Shown: positions 42,558 through 50,686, counted from the first letter of the stretch. The stretch is 54,417 nucleotides of DNA from an uncultured Eubacteriales bacterium (GCA_902475855.1 CABSBF010000011.1:1-54417); one strand, 5' to 3'. The notes: generated by a model from the letters alone, not told the origin. Numbers and translations are program-made.

Positions 42558-42592
42558 GAATGCCGTCCCCGGCTGCACCGGGGACGGCATTC
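42558..42592. terminator. terminator between femAB copy 2 and the P-type ATPase
   Basis: GAATGCCGTCCCCGG (42558-42572) pairs perfectly with 42578-42592 around a 5-base loop. T-rich bases follow on the plus side. It sits between converging genes. Confidence 0.8.
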
Positions 42593-42596
42593 ATAT

Positions 42597-45032
42597 TTAT
42601 CTGCGCTTATGGCGGCGCTTTTCACGCGGCGGCCGCTGATCGCGCTTTGCAACCTGGTGGTCGAAGATCAGCAGGAAGAAGCGCATCAGTGTTGGCGCGG
42701 TGAGCAGGAGTACAGCCATCACCAGACCGGATTGGTAATTGATTGCCGGAATATCAAAGAAGCCCGGAATAAAGAGCAGACTGAAGAGCATTGCGGCGGA
42801 CACGGCGGAAAAGACGATCAGCCGCAGTTTTGTGAAGGGCTTGGACACATGGTAGAGTGTGATCAGGCCGACGGCGGACAGCAACCATACTGCGATGGTG
42901 TTCAGGTGCGAATCGGGCAGGTGGAAGGTGGAGGTCAGCATTCCGGCCAGAATGACCAGAATGATGTTCGTCAGGCCGCCGGGCATGGCGCGGCGGATGA
43001 CATTGCGCATGAATTTCCCCTCGACTCTTGCATAATTCGGCTCCAGTGCGAGGAAGAAGGACGGCACGCCAATCGTCAGACTGCTGATGAGGGAAAGCTG
43101 AATGGCTTGCAGGGGATAGGGCATATCCACAAACATCAGAAGGACGGACAGAACGAAGGAGAAGATATTCTTTACAAGGAAAAGTGCGGCAGCGCGCTGA
43201 ATATTGTTGATGACCCGGCGGCCTTCCGCAACGATATGCGGCATAGCGCTGAACTGAGAATTCAGCAGGACGATCTGTGCGACCTGGGAAGCCGCCTGAC
43301 TGCCCGAGGCCATTGCAATGCCGCAGTCAGCATCCTTGAGAGCAAGGACATCGTTCACGCCGTCACCTGTCATGGCTACGGTGTGCCCCTGCGCCTGGAA
43401 AGCGCGGACGAGCATCCGCTTTTGCTCCGGTGTGACGCGGCCAAACACGGTATATTTGCGCACGGCTTCGGCAAAATCGCGCTCTGTGTGCAGACAGGTG
43501 GCGTCAATGTAGTGGTCTGCGTGCTCAATGCCGGCGCGGGCGGCAATTTCGGATACCGTAATGGGATTATCGCCGGAGATTACGCGGACGGAAACGCCCT
43601 GTTCGGCAAAATAGCGGAAGGTTGCCTGCGCGTCCGGACGCAGCAGGTTGGACAGATAGATCAGGGCAATGGGTGTGACGAGATTGGAGTCGAGCTGGGC
43701 ATCCAGCGTAGTTTCGTAGGAGGCCAGCAGCAGCACACGGCAGCCACGTGCAGACCAGGGCTCGGTGTTGTCGCGAATGGAATCATAGCGGCTTCCCATG
43801 ACAAATTCCGGTGCGCCGATGATGTAGCGCCCATGTTCACCAAAATCTGCGGCAGACCACTTGGTTGAGGAAGAGAAGGGAATCCGCCTGGTCGCGTGCC
43901 AGTCAGACTGCTCGCCAAACTGTAGCGCCATTGCTTTTGCAGTTTCGTTGTCCGGTTCTTCGCCGTAATAGAAGGCTGCGAGGATCTTCTCAATATCCTC
44001 ATAGGAAAAACGCTCGGAGGCAAGCGGGAAGATGTCTGTGACTTCCATGGCAGGCTCCGTAATGGTGCCGGTTTTGTCCACACAGAGAACGTCCACATGG
44101 GCAAGTGTTTCAATGCAGTTCATGTCCTGTACCAGAACACGGCTGCGTGCCAGTTTGAGACAGCTCACTGCGATAGCGACACTGGTCAGAAGATACAGCC
44201 CCTCCGGGATCATACCGATCAGCGCGGCAACGGTGGATTCTACGGATTCGCGTAACGGAAGGCCCTGAAAGGCGTTGAGATAGTGGCGCAGGAAGAGCAT
44301 AATTCCCAGAGGGATGAGCGCAATGCCGACGACGGTGATCAGACGGGTCAGAGATTTCATCATCTCCGACTGTGTGGAACGGACGTTGCGCCGTGCCTCG
44401 GCCGCAAGCTTTGCGGCGTAGCTTTCCGCGCCAACATGGGTAAGCTGGGCACGGCAGCGGCCGGAGATGACAAAGCTGCCGGATTTCAGAACATCTCCCG
44501 GATTCTTGATGATCGCATCGGCTTCGCCCGTCAGGAGCGATTCATTGACCTGCATCTGCCCGTCACGCACAATGGCGTCGGCGCAAATCTGGTCGCCAGC
44601 GGCAAATTCCGCAATATCATCGCGGACGAGAAGATCCGTCCGTACGCTGACGCGCTGGCCGGAACGAATGACTCTCTGCTGCCCGGCGGCGACCAGGGTG
44701 AGCTTGTCCACAGCTCGCTTTGCGCGTGTTTCCTGGAAGATGCCGACGACGGTATTTGCCGCCGCAACAATCAGGAACATCAGATTCTTAAAGGAACCCA
44801 CGACGATCAGCGCTGCGGCCAGCACCAGGAAGATCAGATTAAAAAAAGTGAATACGTTTTCCTTGACGATCTGACGTTCCGTTTTTGTGTTTGTGGGCGG
44901 CTGCTTATTGCTCAGGCCGTTCATCTGGCGGAGCTTGACCTCCTGCGGCGAAAGACCATCATTGAAATCGGCGCTGAGGACCGGGACGGGACGGTAGGCT
45001 CTGGGCGGGAGCTTTTTCTCTTTTGACTTCAT
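42597..45032 (-). CDS. P-type cation-transporting ATPase
   Basis: 811 residues, about ten membrane helices. Motifs: LTGEAD in the actuator domain (about 165-170), the phosphorylation site DKTGTIT (Asp near 318), GDGVND in the P domain (near 556). Heavy-metal CxxC domains are absent, and the arrangement resembles P2-type ATPases such as mycobacterial CtpE and pneumococcal Exp7, linked to calcium or other divalent cations. The ion moved here is unknown. Basic Arg/Lys tail at the C-terminus. Start has AGGAG upstream. Confidence 0.93.
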   Translation of the reverse strand: MKSKEKKLPPRAYRPVPVLSADFNDGLSPQEVKLRQMNGLSNKQPPTNTKTERQIVKENVFTFFNLIFLVLAAALIVVGSFKNLMFLIVAAANTVVGIFQETRAKRAVDKLTLVAAGQQRVIRSGQRVSVRTDLLVRDDIAEFAAGDQICADAIVRDGQMQVNESLLTGEADAIIKNPGDVLKSGSFVISGRCRAQLTHVGAESYAAKLAAEARRNVRSTQSEMMKSLTRLITVVGIALIPLGIMLFLRHYLNAFQGLPLRESVESTVAALIGMIPEGLYLLTSVAIAVSCLKLARSRVLVQDMNCIETLAHVDVLCVDKTGTITEPAMEVTDIFPLASERFSYEDIEKILAAFYYGEEPDNETAKAMALQFGEQSDWHATRRIPFSSSTKWSAADFGEHGRYIIGAPEFVMGSRYDSIRDNTEPWSARGCRVLLLASYETTLDAQLDSNLVTPIALIYLSNLLRPDAQATFRYFAEQGVSVRVISGDNPITVSEIAARAGIEHADHYIDATCLHTERDFAEAVRKYTVFGRVTPEQKRMLVRAFQAQGHTVAMTGDGVNDVLALKDADCGIAMASGSQAASQVAQIVLLNSQFSAMPHIVAEGRRVINNIQRAAALFLVKNIFSFVLSVLLMFVDMPYPLQAIQLSLISSLTIGVPSFFLALEPNYARVEGKFMRNVIRRAMPGGLTNIILVILAGMLTSTFHLPDSHLNTIAVWLLSAVGLITLYHVSKPFTKLRLIVFSAVSAAMLFSLLFIPGFFDIPAINYQSGLVMAVLLLTAPTLMRFFLLIFDHQVAKRDQRPPREKRRHKRR

Positions 45033-45174
45033 AGGCAGAACTCCTGTATCCCTGTTTCTTTCCTTGCATTATATCACAAAAGCAGCGGGAATCATACCAA
45101 AATGACAAAAAATTCATATTTCAGAGATTATTGCCCCGGAAACGGTGAAAATAAGAAATAAACGAAATTTGGAC

Positions 45175-45203
45175 TTGATTTATGGAAGATACTATGATAA
45201 TAT
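45175..45203 (+). promoter_or_regulatory. rplS promoter
   Basis: TTGATT (45175-45180), 17 bases, TAATAT (45198-45203). The transcript would begin near 45210 and include a short structured leader. Confidence 0.55.
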
Positions 45204-45233
45204 AACCAAGTCTGCAAATGGGTGGTCCTCTGC

Positions 45234-45252
45234 CCGGCGTGGTCATCGCCGG
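45234..45252 (+). promoter_or_regulatory. possible L19 leader hairpin
   Basis: CCGGCG (45234-45239) and CGCCGG (45247-45252) enclose a 7-base loop in the rplS 5' UTR. Firmicutes rplS often has a small conserved L19 leader motif; I cannot confirm the match by eye. Confidence 0.4.
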
Positions 45253-45285
45253 TATGAACGCCTAATAAACAAGGAGGACAAAATT

Positions 45286-45627
45286 ATGGATCTGATGAAG
45301 GCTTTGACCAGCCAGTACATGAAGGAAGAACTGCCGCAGATGAACGTCGGCGACACCGTTCGTGTTCATGTCAAAATCAAAGAAGGCGCTCGCGAGAGAG
45401 TGCAGGTTTTCGAAGGCACCATCATTGCCCGCAAGCATGGCGGCATTGAGGAGACCATCACTGTCCGCCGTCTGAGCTACGGCGTCGGCTGCGAAAAGGT
45501 GTTCCCGGTTCACTCTCCGCACATCGTCAAGGTGGAAACCGTTCGCCGCGGCAAGGTTCGCCGTGCGAAGCTCTACTACCTGCGCGACCGTCTTGGCAAG
45601 GCTGCAAAGGTCAAGGAAAAAGTCTAA
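45286..45627 (+). CDS. rplS: 50S ribosomal protein L19
   Basis: 113 residues. VRVHVKIKEGARERVQVFEGTII and RRLSYGVGCEKVFPVHSP are L19 signatures. Located at the 30S-50S interface. The start MDLMKAL has AAGGAGGAC upstream; in-frame upstream codons from 45145 are not used. It stands alone, without the usual rpsP-rimM-trmD neighbours. Confidence 0.97.
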   Translation: MDLMKALTSQYMKEELPQMNVGDTVRVHVKIKEGARERVQVFEGTIIARKHGGIEETITVRRLSYGVGCEKVFPVHSPHIVKVETVRRGKVRRAKLYYLRDRLGKAAKVKEKV

Positions 45628-45635
45628 ATTCAAAA

Positions 45636-45673
45636 GCAAAGCCTCCGGTATCTGCCGGAGGCTTTTGCTTTTT
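45636..45673 (+). terminator. rplS terminator
   Basis: GCCTCCGG (45641-45648) pairs with CCGGAGGC (45655-45662), extended by AAA/TTT and flanked by GCAAA/TTTTGC, then a T run to 45673. Confidence 0.9.
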
Positions 45674-45747
45674 CTTCAAAAAGTTCTATAATAAAACAAA
45701 TTATACAAAATTTGTCTATTTTGCCTATGACGATTCTTGGGAAAATC

Positions 45748-45756
45748 TGGTATAAT
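45748..45756 (+). promoter_or_regulatory. extended -10 promoter of the CarD-like gene
   Basis: TG followed by one base and TATAAT (45751-45756) forms an extended -10 element; no good -35 is at proper spacing. Confidence 0.55.
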
Positions 45757-45789
45757 ACAGTTATAAACGGATTAAGGGAGGGGATCGGC

Positions 45790-46296
45790 GTGTTTCAGGT
45801 TGGCGAGCTTGTAATTTACGGCATGAGTGGCGTGTGCAGAATTACAGGAACAGAGAAAATGAAGGTCGGCGGCGCAAAAGCGGAGTATTATATTCTCAAG
45901 CCTGTCTACCGCGAGAGCGCGACGGTTTACGTCCCGAAGGAAAATGGGCAGCTTCTGGCGAAAATGCGCCGTGTGCTTTCGGCGGAAGAAATTGATCGCG
46001 TGCTCGGAACGGTGTCAGAGGAGAAGGTCGCGTGGATTGAGGATCCGAATGAGCGAAGGGAGACCTATGCCGGAATTCTGACCGGTGGGGATCGCTGCCT
46101 GATCGTGCGAATGCTTCGAACACTCTATCTGCGGCGCCAGGAGCTTCGCAGTGTAGGAAAGCAGCTCAGAAGCGGCGACGATCAGCTTTTGCGCGACGCG
46201 GAACGCCTGCTGCACGATGAGTTTTCGCTGGTGCTGCACATCCCCAAACAGGATGTGCCGGAGTACATTCGCAGCAAGATCATGGCCGGTGCGTGA
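45790..46296 (+). CDS. CarD/CdnL-type RNA polymerase-binding regulator
   Basis: 168 residues. The N-terminal FQVGELVIYGMSGVCRITG block and YYILKPVY are the RNA-polymerase-interacting domain (about 1-60), shared with the transcription-repair coupling factor. The C-terminal helical domain (75-168) resembles CdnL. The family binds RNAP beta and stabilises open complexes at rRNA and other promoters. The start is GTG 45790 following GGGAGGGG; the upstream open frame from 45712 runs through the promoter and is rejected. Followed by a strong terminator. Confidence 0.9.
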   Translation: MFQVGELVIYGMSGVCRITGTEKMKVGGAKAEYYILKPVYRESATVYVPKENGQLLAKMRRVLSAEEIDRVLGTVSEEKVAWIEDPNERRETYAGILTGGDRCLIVRMLRTLYLRRQELRSVGKQLRSGDDQLLRDAERLLHDEFSLVLHIPKQDVPEYIRSKIMAGA

Positions 46297-46320
46297 TACT
46301 ATATAATAATAGAGCAATAT

Positions 46321-46356
46321 CACAAAACCGACTGAGGGTTCTCAGTCGGTTTTGTG
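46321..46356. terminator. terminator of the CarD-like gene, overlapping the RHH gene end
   Basis: A perfect 16-bp inverted repeat (46321-46336 with 46341-46356) has T4 in its 3' arm. The stop codon of the minus-strand RHH gene (46342-46344) lies inside the stem, so one structure closes both genes. Confidence 0.85.
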
Positions 46357-46530
46357 TTTCATCTGCACTTCAATCGCGTCAAGGACAAAGCGGTTCGGGC
46401 TTTTTCCCTGTTTTGCGGCATACGCTGCAATCTCGGCGCGTTGGCCTTTGGGTACGACCAGACTGATGCGGTCGTATGCTTTTTTATTATAGCGAGCGGT
46501 TGCTTCCTTCTGTGCGTCGGAATATGCCAT
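46342..46530 (-). CDS. Arc/RHH-type small DNA-binding protein
   Basis: 62 residues. MAYSDAQKEATARYNKKAYDRISL is followed by VVPKGQRAEIAAYAAKQGKSPNRFVLDAIEVQ, a ribbon-helix-helix pattern with the strand YDRISLVV and helices around 32-42 and 46-60. This type is common as a stand-alone regulator or as an antitoxin in mobile and accessory DNA. The start at 46530 has GGTGAT upstream. It faces away from the small membrane-protein gene at 46662, with operator-like sites between them, so autoregulation is likely (inference). No toxin-like gene is recognised beside it. Confidence 0.82.
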   Translation of the reverse strand: MAYSDAQKEATARYNKKAYDRISLVVPKGQRAEIAAYAAKQGKSPNRFVLDAIEVQMKHKTD

Positions 46531-46547
46531 ATTGATCACCTGCCCGC

Positions 46548-46563
46548 ATACTAACGTAAGTAT
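46548..46563. promoter_or_regulatory. operator-like palindrome, RHH-proximal
   Basis: ATACTAACGTAAGTAT: seven of eight base pairs are symmetric. It lies 18 bases before the RHH start codon. Its reverse complement matches the second site at 46616 in 12 of 13 bases over the core. Confidence 0.55.
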
Positions 46564-46615
46564 TTGTAAATCTGTATAATTACACAAGTATATTTTGTAG
46601 AAACTGCGAATTGAT

Positions 46616-46631
46616 ATACTTATGTTAGCAT
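46616..46631. promoter_or_regulatory. operator-like site, membrane-gene-proximal
   Basis: ATACTTATGTTAGCAT, the inverted counterpart of the 46548 site, 31 bases before the start of the 46662 gene. The two sites flank the AT-rich divergent promoter region. Confidence 0.5.
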
Positions 46632-46661
46632 GTTAGAATTGCTTAAAAAGGAGGAGAAAAG

Positions 46662-46997
46662 ATGGACACGAACTCTAATGAGCCTAAATGTACAAAAAAC
46701 TGGAATTCCGGTGGAAGCATACAGTATATGGCAAAGGTGGCCGAAATTTTACTTGTTGTCAATGCTGTCATAACCGCGATTTCATTTACGGTAGGAATGG
46801 CTCAAGTGCTTCAAAAATTGCTGTGGCTGTGGGTACTCATGGGAGTGGCGCTTACCGTCGGCGGAATTATCTTTGCGGACATTGTTGCCAAATGTCTGAA
46901 CGGGTTTGGAGAAATCGTCAATAGTTGCAGCAACACAGAAGCATATCTGAATGCACTGGTTCAGAATGCTGGAATTGAGATCATACAGAAATATTGA
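46662..46997 (+). CDS. small two-helix membrane protein of unknown function
   Basis: 111 residues. Two hydrophobic helices (about 24-48 and 52-78) lie between a hydrophilic N-terminus and a C-terminal soluble tail. AAGGAGGAGAAAAG provides a strong ribosome site. Codon use is more AT-rich than in neighbours, so the RHH plus membrane-protein pair looks like later-acquired material. No family recognised. A terminator follows at 47022. Confidence 0.75.
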   Translation: MDTNSNEPKCTKNWNSGGSIQYMAKVAEILLVVNAVITAISFTVGMAQVLQKLLWLWVLMGVALTVGGIIFADIVAKCLNGFGEIVNSCSNTEAYLNALVQNAGIEIIQKY

Positions 46998-47021
46998 CAG
47001 GAATATTTTTATGTTCTCTTC

Positions 47022-47047
47022 CGGCGGGGGTTCCCGCCGGTTTTTTT
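47022..47047 (+). terminator. terminator of the small membrane-protein gene
   Basis: CCGGCGGG (47022-47029) pairs with CCCGCCGG (47034-47041), followed by seven T. Confidence 0.92.
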
Positions 47048-47127
47048 ACGGGAAAGGGGAGAACGAGAGATTCTCCATCTTCCACAAATTCTTCTTAAAA
47101 AATTTATGAAAAACACCAAAAAAGTTC

Positions 47128-47156
47128 TTGACATTCACGGCCTAGTGTATTATTAT
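47128..47156 (+). promoter_or_regulatory. S10 operon promoter
   Basis: TTGACA (47128-47133), 17 bases, TATTAT (47151-47156): near-consensus, as expected for ribosomal genes. Confidence 0.88.
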
Positions 47157-47162
47157 ATAGGG

Positions 47163-47437
47163 GCGCGCGTGAGGGGCAACCTATGCGCACGCACTGCGAT
47201 GAAGCAGGAGATTGCGCCGTAAGGCGGTAACTTCTGCGGAGTATGTCCGGTCATCGGGCGGCTGAGACGATCAGAGTATGTGGCGTATATCGCCGCTGCT
47301 GTGGAGGATCGGCCGGCAAAAGTCGGCCTTTTTTCATGGACAGGGAGTGATACGCACGGTTAAGCGTACAGTGATCGCTCGACCGTACCCAGCAGACTTA
47401 GGAACACTGAGTACGTTTTTCAAGGAGGAAAACAATA
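47163..47437 (+). promoter_or_regulatory. long structured rpsJ leader
   Basis: About 275 bases without a gene. It holds several hairpins: GCAGGAG (47204-47210) with CTTCTGC (47231-47237) enclosing CGCC/GGCG, another GGCG/CGCC (47282-47294), and a terminator at 47311-47334. It is placed like an r-protein (L4-type) or other attenuation leader; the ligand is unknown and I found no rRNA mimic in it. Confidence 0.65.
47311..47334 (+). terminator. internal attenuator terminator in the rpsJ leader
   Basis: GGCCGGC (47311-47317), four A, GTCGGCC (47322-47328), then six T, 103 bases before the rpsJ start. Such a terminator upstream of an essential operon must be regulated or leaky. Confidence 0.8.
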
Positions 47438-47746
47438 ATGGCAAACGCAATGATCAGAATTCGCCTGAAGGCTTATGATCATCAGATCATCGACGCTACC
47501 GCTGAGAAGATCGTCGAAACCGCAAAGCGCAACGGCGCGACCGTTTCCGGCCCGATTCCGCTGCCGACCAAGAAGGAGATCGTTACCATCCTTCGTTCCC
47601 CGCATGTCAACAAGGACTCCCGCGAGCAGTTTGAACGCAGAACCCATAAGAGACTGATCGATATCCTCAACCCGAATGCAAAGTGCGTGGAAGCCCTCCA
47701 GGGCCTCGACCTCCCCGCCGGTGTTGAGATTGAGATAAAGCTGTAA
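47438..47746 (+). CDS. rpsJ: 30S ribosomal protein S10
   Basis: 102 residues. IRIRLKAYDHQIID and the SPHVNKDSREQFE region are S10 signatures. It also serves in Nus antitermination. Strong AAGGAGG site. First gene of the S10 operon; separated from rplC by 128 bases of structured RNA rather than the usual short gap. Confidence 0.98.
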   Translation: MANAMIRIRLKAYDHQIIDATAEKIVETAKRNGATVSGPIPLPTKKEIVTILRSPHVNKDSREQFERRTHKRLIDILNPNAKCVEALQGLDLPAGVEIEIKL

Positions 47747-47773
47747 TCACTATATTTTATAGTATCGCAGCGA

Positions 47774-47848
47774 ACCCCGACCGTCCGCCGAGACGGTCCC
47801 GGGTCATGTTGGTAAACCAATGACTGCCCAATGGTCAAGTTTGCCAAC
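47774..47848 (+). promoter_or_regulatory. structured rpsJ-rplC intergenic RNA
   Basis: Two hairpins in the transcript: GACCGTC (47779-47785) with GACGGTC (47792-47798), and GTTGGTAAAC (47808-47817) with GTTTGCCAAC (47839-47848) enclosing TGAC/GTCA. The spacer is 128 bases. It could be a processing site or a translational regulator of rplC and downstream genes. No known motif was recognised. Confidence 0.55.
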
Positions 47849-47874
47849 CAATAACCTAAAAAGGAGTAAGAAAA

Positions 47875-48594
47875 ATGCAGAAAGCAATCATCGGCAAGAA
47901 AGTGGGCATGACCCAGATCTTCGATGAAGCCGGCCACGTCATTCCGGTTACTGTTATTGAGGCAGGCCCGTGCGTCGTCGCGCAGAAGAAGACCGTTGAA
48001 AACGATGGCTATGTTTCCGTTCAGCTTGCATTCGGCGACGTCGCTGAGAAGAAGCTGTCCAAGCCGGAGCTGGGCCACCTGAAGAAGGCGGGCGTTTCCG
48101 CCAAGAAGCACCTCAAGGAATTCAAGCTTGACAACGCTGCCAACCTCGAAGTCGGCACTGAGATCAAGGCCGACGCCTTTGCGGCTGGCGATCACGTGGA
48201 CGTGACCGGCACCTCTAAGGGTCATGGCTATCAGGGCGTTATCAAGAGATGGAATGCACAGCGCACTCCTACCAGCCACGGCGGCGGCCCGGTCCATCGT
48301 CATGCTGGCTCCATGGGCTCCTCCTCCGATCCCTCCCGTATCTTCAAGGGCAAGATCGGCGCCGGCCAGATGGGTGTTGAGCAGGTCACTGTGCAGAACC
48401 TGGACGTCGTGAAGGTGGATCCTGATCTGAACATGATCGTCATCCGCGGCGCGATCCCCGGTCCCAAGGGCGGCCTTGTGTATATCAAGAGCACTGTCAA
48501 GACCATCAAGATCGCGAAGGGCGATGCAGGCATCAGCAAGAACCCGCAGAAGGCTTCCGGCCGTAACCCGCAGAAGGCTTCCGCAAGAGGCTAA
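47875..48594 (+). CDS. rplC: 50S ribosomal protein L3
   Basis: 239 residues. KAIIGKKVGMTQIFDE at the N-terminus and the RHAGSMGSSSDPSRIFKGKIGAGQMG loop are L3 hallmarks; it lines the peptidyl transferase side. The last 20 residues contain two copies of a NPQKASG-type unit (tail is longer than common L3). AAGGAG site upstream. Confidence 0.97.
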   Translation: MQKAIIGKKVGMTQIFDEAGHVIPVTVIEAGPCVVAQKKTVENDGYVSVQLAFGDVAEKKLSKPELGHLKKAGVSAKKHLKEFKLDNAANLEVGTEIKADAFAAGDHVDVTGTSKGHGYQGVIKRWNAQRTPTSHGGGPVHRHAGSMGSSSDPSRIFKGKIGAGQMGVEQVTVQNLDVVKVDPDLNMIVIRGAIPGPKGGLVYIKSTVKTIKIAKGDAGISKNPQKASGRNPQKASARG

Positions 48595-48611
48595 GGAAAG
48601 GAGAGTAAATC

Positions 48612-49235
48612 ATGCTTAAGACAAACGTTTATGACATGAACGGCAAGCAGGTCGGCGAGATTGAACTTTCCGAGGCTGTGTTCGGTATCGAGCCGAACGA
48701 ATCCGTTGTTCATGATGTGGTGAAGAACCACCTGGCTAACTGCCGTCAGGGCACACAGTCTGCTCTGACCCGCGCAGAGGTTTCCGGCGGCGGCAAGAAG
48801 CCGTGGCGTCAGAAGGGAACCGGCCATGCCCGTCAGGGCAGCACCCGCGCTCCGCAGTGGACGCACGGCGGCATCGTTTTTGCCCCGAAGCCCAGAGATT
48901 ACAGCTACACCCTCAATAAGAAGGTGCGCCGTCTGGCTCTGAAGTCCGTTCTGAGTGCAAAGGCTGCTTCCAATGATATCGTTGTCATCGACGAGATCAA
49001 GATGGAAGAAATCAAGACCAAGAAGTTCGCCGGCTTCCTGAGCGCCGTCAATGTTGAAGGCAAGGCTCTGGTTGTTACCCCGGAAGTCAACGAGAACGTT
49101 GTCCTGTCCGCTCGTAACCTCGCCGGTGTGCAGACCACGTTTGCAAACCTCATCAACGTTTACGATGTCCTCAATGCAAAGAAGCTCGTCGTTGATAAGG
49201 CTGCCCTTGCTAAGATTGAGGAGGTATTCGCATGA
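48612..49235 (+). CDS. rplD: 50S ribosomal protein L4
   Basis: 207 residues. GGGKKPWRQKGTGHARQGSTRAPQ marks the exit-tunnel loop (about 58-85). In other bacteria L4 regulates the S10 operon through its leader; the same may hold here for the 47163-47437 leader, which is inference. It overlaps rplW by 4 bases. Confidence 0.97.
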   Translation: MLKTNVYDMNGKQVGEIELSEAVFGIEPNESVVHDVVKNHLANCRQGTQSALTRAEVSGGGKKPWRQKGTGHARQGSTRAPQWTHGGIVFAPKPRDYSYTLNKKVRRLALKSVLSAKAASNDIVVIDEIKMEEIKTKKFAGFLSAVNVEGKALVVTPEVNENVVLSARNLAGVQTTFANLINVYDVLNAKKLVVDKAALAKIEEVFA

Positions 49236-49528
49236 AGACTGCATACGACATTATCATCCGTCCGGTCATCACCGAGCAGTCCATGGAGGCGACCGATCAG
49301 AAGAAGTACGTCTTCATCGTAGCCAACGATGCCAACAAGATCGAGATCAAGAAGGCTGTTTCCGAGATTTTCGGCGTGAAGGTCGAGAAGGTCACCACCC
49401 TCCGTATGGATGGCAAGGTGAAGCGCCAGGGCAGATACCCCGAGGGCCGCACCGCCAGCTACAAGAAGGCAGTCGTTAAGCTGACCGCTGATTCCAAGAC
49501 CATCGAGTTCTTCGAAGGTATGGTTTAA
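49232..49528 (+). CDS. rplW: 50S ribosomal protein L23
   Basis: 98 residues. YDIIIRPVITEQS and the KKAVSEIFGVKVEKV region identify L23, located at the tunnel exit where chaperone and SRP dock. Start overlaps the rplD stop (ATGA). Confidence 0.97.
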   Translation: MKTAYDIIIRPVITEQSMEATDQKKYVFIVANDANKIEIKKAVSEIFGVKVEKVTTLRMDGKVKRQGRYPEGRTASYKKAVVKLTADSKTIEFFEGMV

Positions 49529-49556
49529 TCAATCTCAAAAAGGAGTGTAACGCAAA

Positions 49557-50393
49557 ATGGCGATTAAAACTTATAAGCCTTATACCCCCGCCCGCCGCGG
49601 CATGACCGTGTCCGCGTTCGACGGCGTAGATAAGAAGGCAAAGCCCGAGCGTAGCCTGCTTGAGACCCTGAAGAAGAATTCCGGTCGCAACAGCTACGGC
49701 AGAATCACCGTCCGTCATCGCGGCGGCGGCAACAAGCGCAAGTACCGCGTGATCGACTTCAAGCGCGACAAGCTGGATATGCCGGCAGTCGTTCAGCGCA
49801 TTGAGTACGATCCCAACCGCAGCGCGTTCATCGCTCTGCTCAAGTATGAGGACGGCGAACTCCGCTACATCCTCGCCCCGGTTGGCCTGAAGGCCGGCGA
49901 TACCGTCCTGTCCTCTGCGGCAGCCGATATCAAGCCCGGCAACTGCCTGCCCATCGCAAACATCCCTGTTGGTACCGTGATCCACAACATCGAGCTGCAG
50001 CCGGGTTCCGGCGCACAACTTGTCCGTTCCGCGGGCGTCGCTGCACAGCTCCTTGCTAAGGAAGGCGCCCTGGCTCAGGTCCGTCTGCCCTCCGGTGAAG
50101 TTCGCTATGTCCGCATGAACTGCACTGCCTGCATCGGTCAGGTCGGCAACATCGACCATGGCAACATCCACATCGGCAAGGCCGGCCGTACCCGCCACAT
50201 GGGTATCCGTCCCACCGTCCGCGGCTCTGTCATGAACCCGAACGACCACCCGCACGGCGGCGGCGAAGGCCGCGCTCCTGTTGGCCGTCCCGGTCCTGTC
50301 ACTCCGTGGGGTAAGCCTGCTATGGGCTATAAGACCCGCAAGACGAAGAACCGTACCAACAAGTTCATCATCAAGCGCAGAAACAGTAAGTAA
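49557..50393 (+). CDS. rplB: 50S ribosomal protein L2
   Basis: 278 residues. GRNSYGRITVRHRGGGNKRKYRVIDFKR and MNPNDHPHGGGEGRAPVGRP are the strongly conserved L2 blocks, including the His in HPHGGG near the peptidyl transferase centre. AAAAGGAG site upstream. Confidence 0.98.
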   Translation: MAIKTYKPYTPARRGMTVSAFDGVDKKAKPERSLLETLKKNSGRNSYGRITVRHRGGGNKRKYRVIDFKRDKLDMPAVVQRIEYDPNRSAFIALLKYEDGELRYILAPVGLKAGDTVLSSAAADIKPGNCLPIANIPVGTVIHNIELQPGSGAQLVRSAGVAAQLLAKEGALAQVRLPSGEVRYVRMNCTACIGQVGNIDHGNIHIGKAGRTRHMGIRPTVRGSVMNPNDHPHGGGEGRAPVGRPGPVTPWGKPAMGYKTRKTKNRTNKFIIKRRNSK

Positions 50394-50407
50394 GGAGGAA
50401 ATGAATA

Positions 50408-50686
50408 ATGAGCAGAAGCATTAAAAAGGGCCCGTTTGTTGCTCCTGAGCTGTATAAGCGCGTGGAAGAACTCAACAAAACCGGTGAAAAGAAAGTGCTG
50501 AAGACCTGGTCGAGATCCTCTACCATCTTCCCCTCCTTTGTCGGTCACACAATCGCTGTCCATGACGGCCGTAAGCACGTTCCCGTCTATGTGACAGAAG
50601 ACATGGTTGGTCATAAGCTGGGCGAATTCGTTCCCACCAGAACGTTCCGCGGTCATTCCGGCTCCAAGACCTCCAATGCGAAATAA
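50408..50686 (+). CDS. rpsS: 30S ribosomal protein S19
   Basis: 92 residues. SRSIKKGPFVAPELYKRV and RSSTIFPSFVGHTIAVHDGRKHVPVYVTEDMVGHKLGEF-like sequence are S19 signatures; it contacts the head of the small subunit with S13. Ribosome site AAGGAGG, 14 bases after rplB. Confidence 0.98.
   Translation: MSRSIKKGPFVAPELYKRVEELNKTGEKKVLKTWSRSSTIFPSFVGHTIAVHDGRKHVPVYVTEDMVGHKLGEFVPTRTFRGHSGSKTSNAK

Noticed and set aside
42546..43868. 440-codon plus-strand frame across the P-type ATPase
   Set aside because: Antisense of a gene with intact DKTGT and GDGVND motifs; begins inside a terminator.
47808..47848. Resemblance of TGGTCAAGTT in the rpsJ-rplC hairpin to the 5' end of 23S rRNA
   Set aside because: Only about nine bases match and the partner strand of the rRNA helix is not present, so chance is likely.
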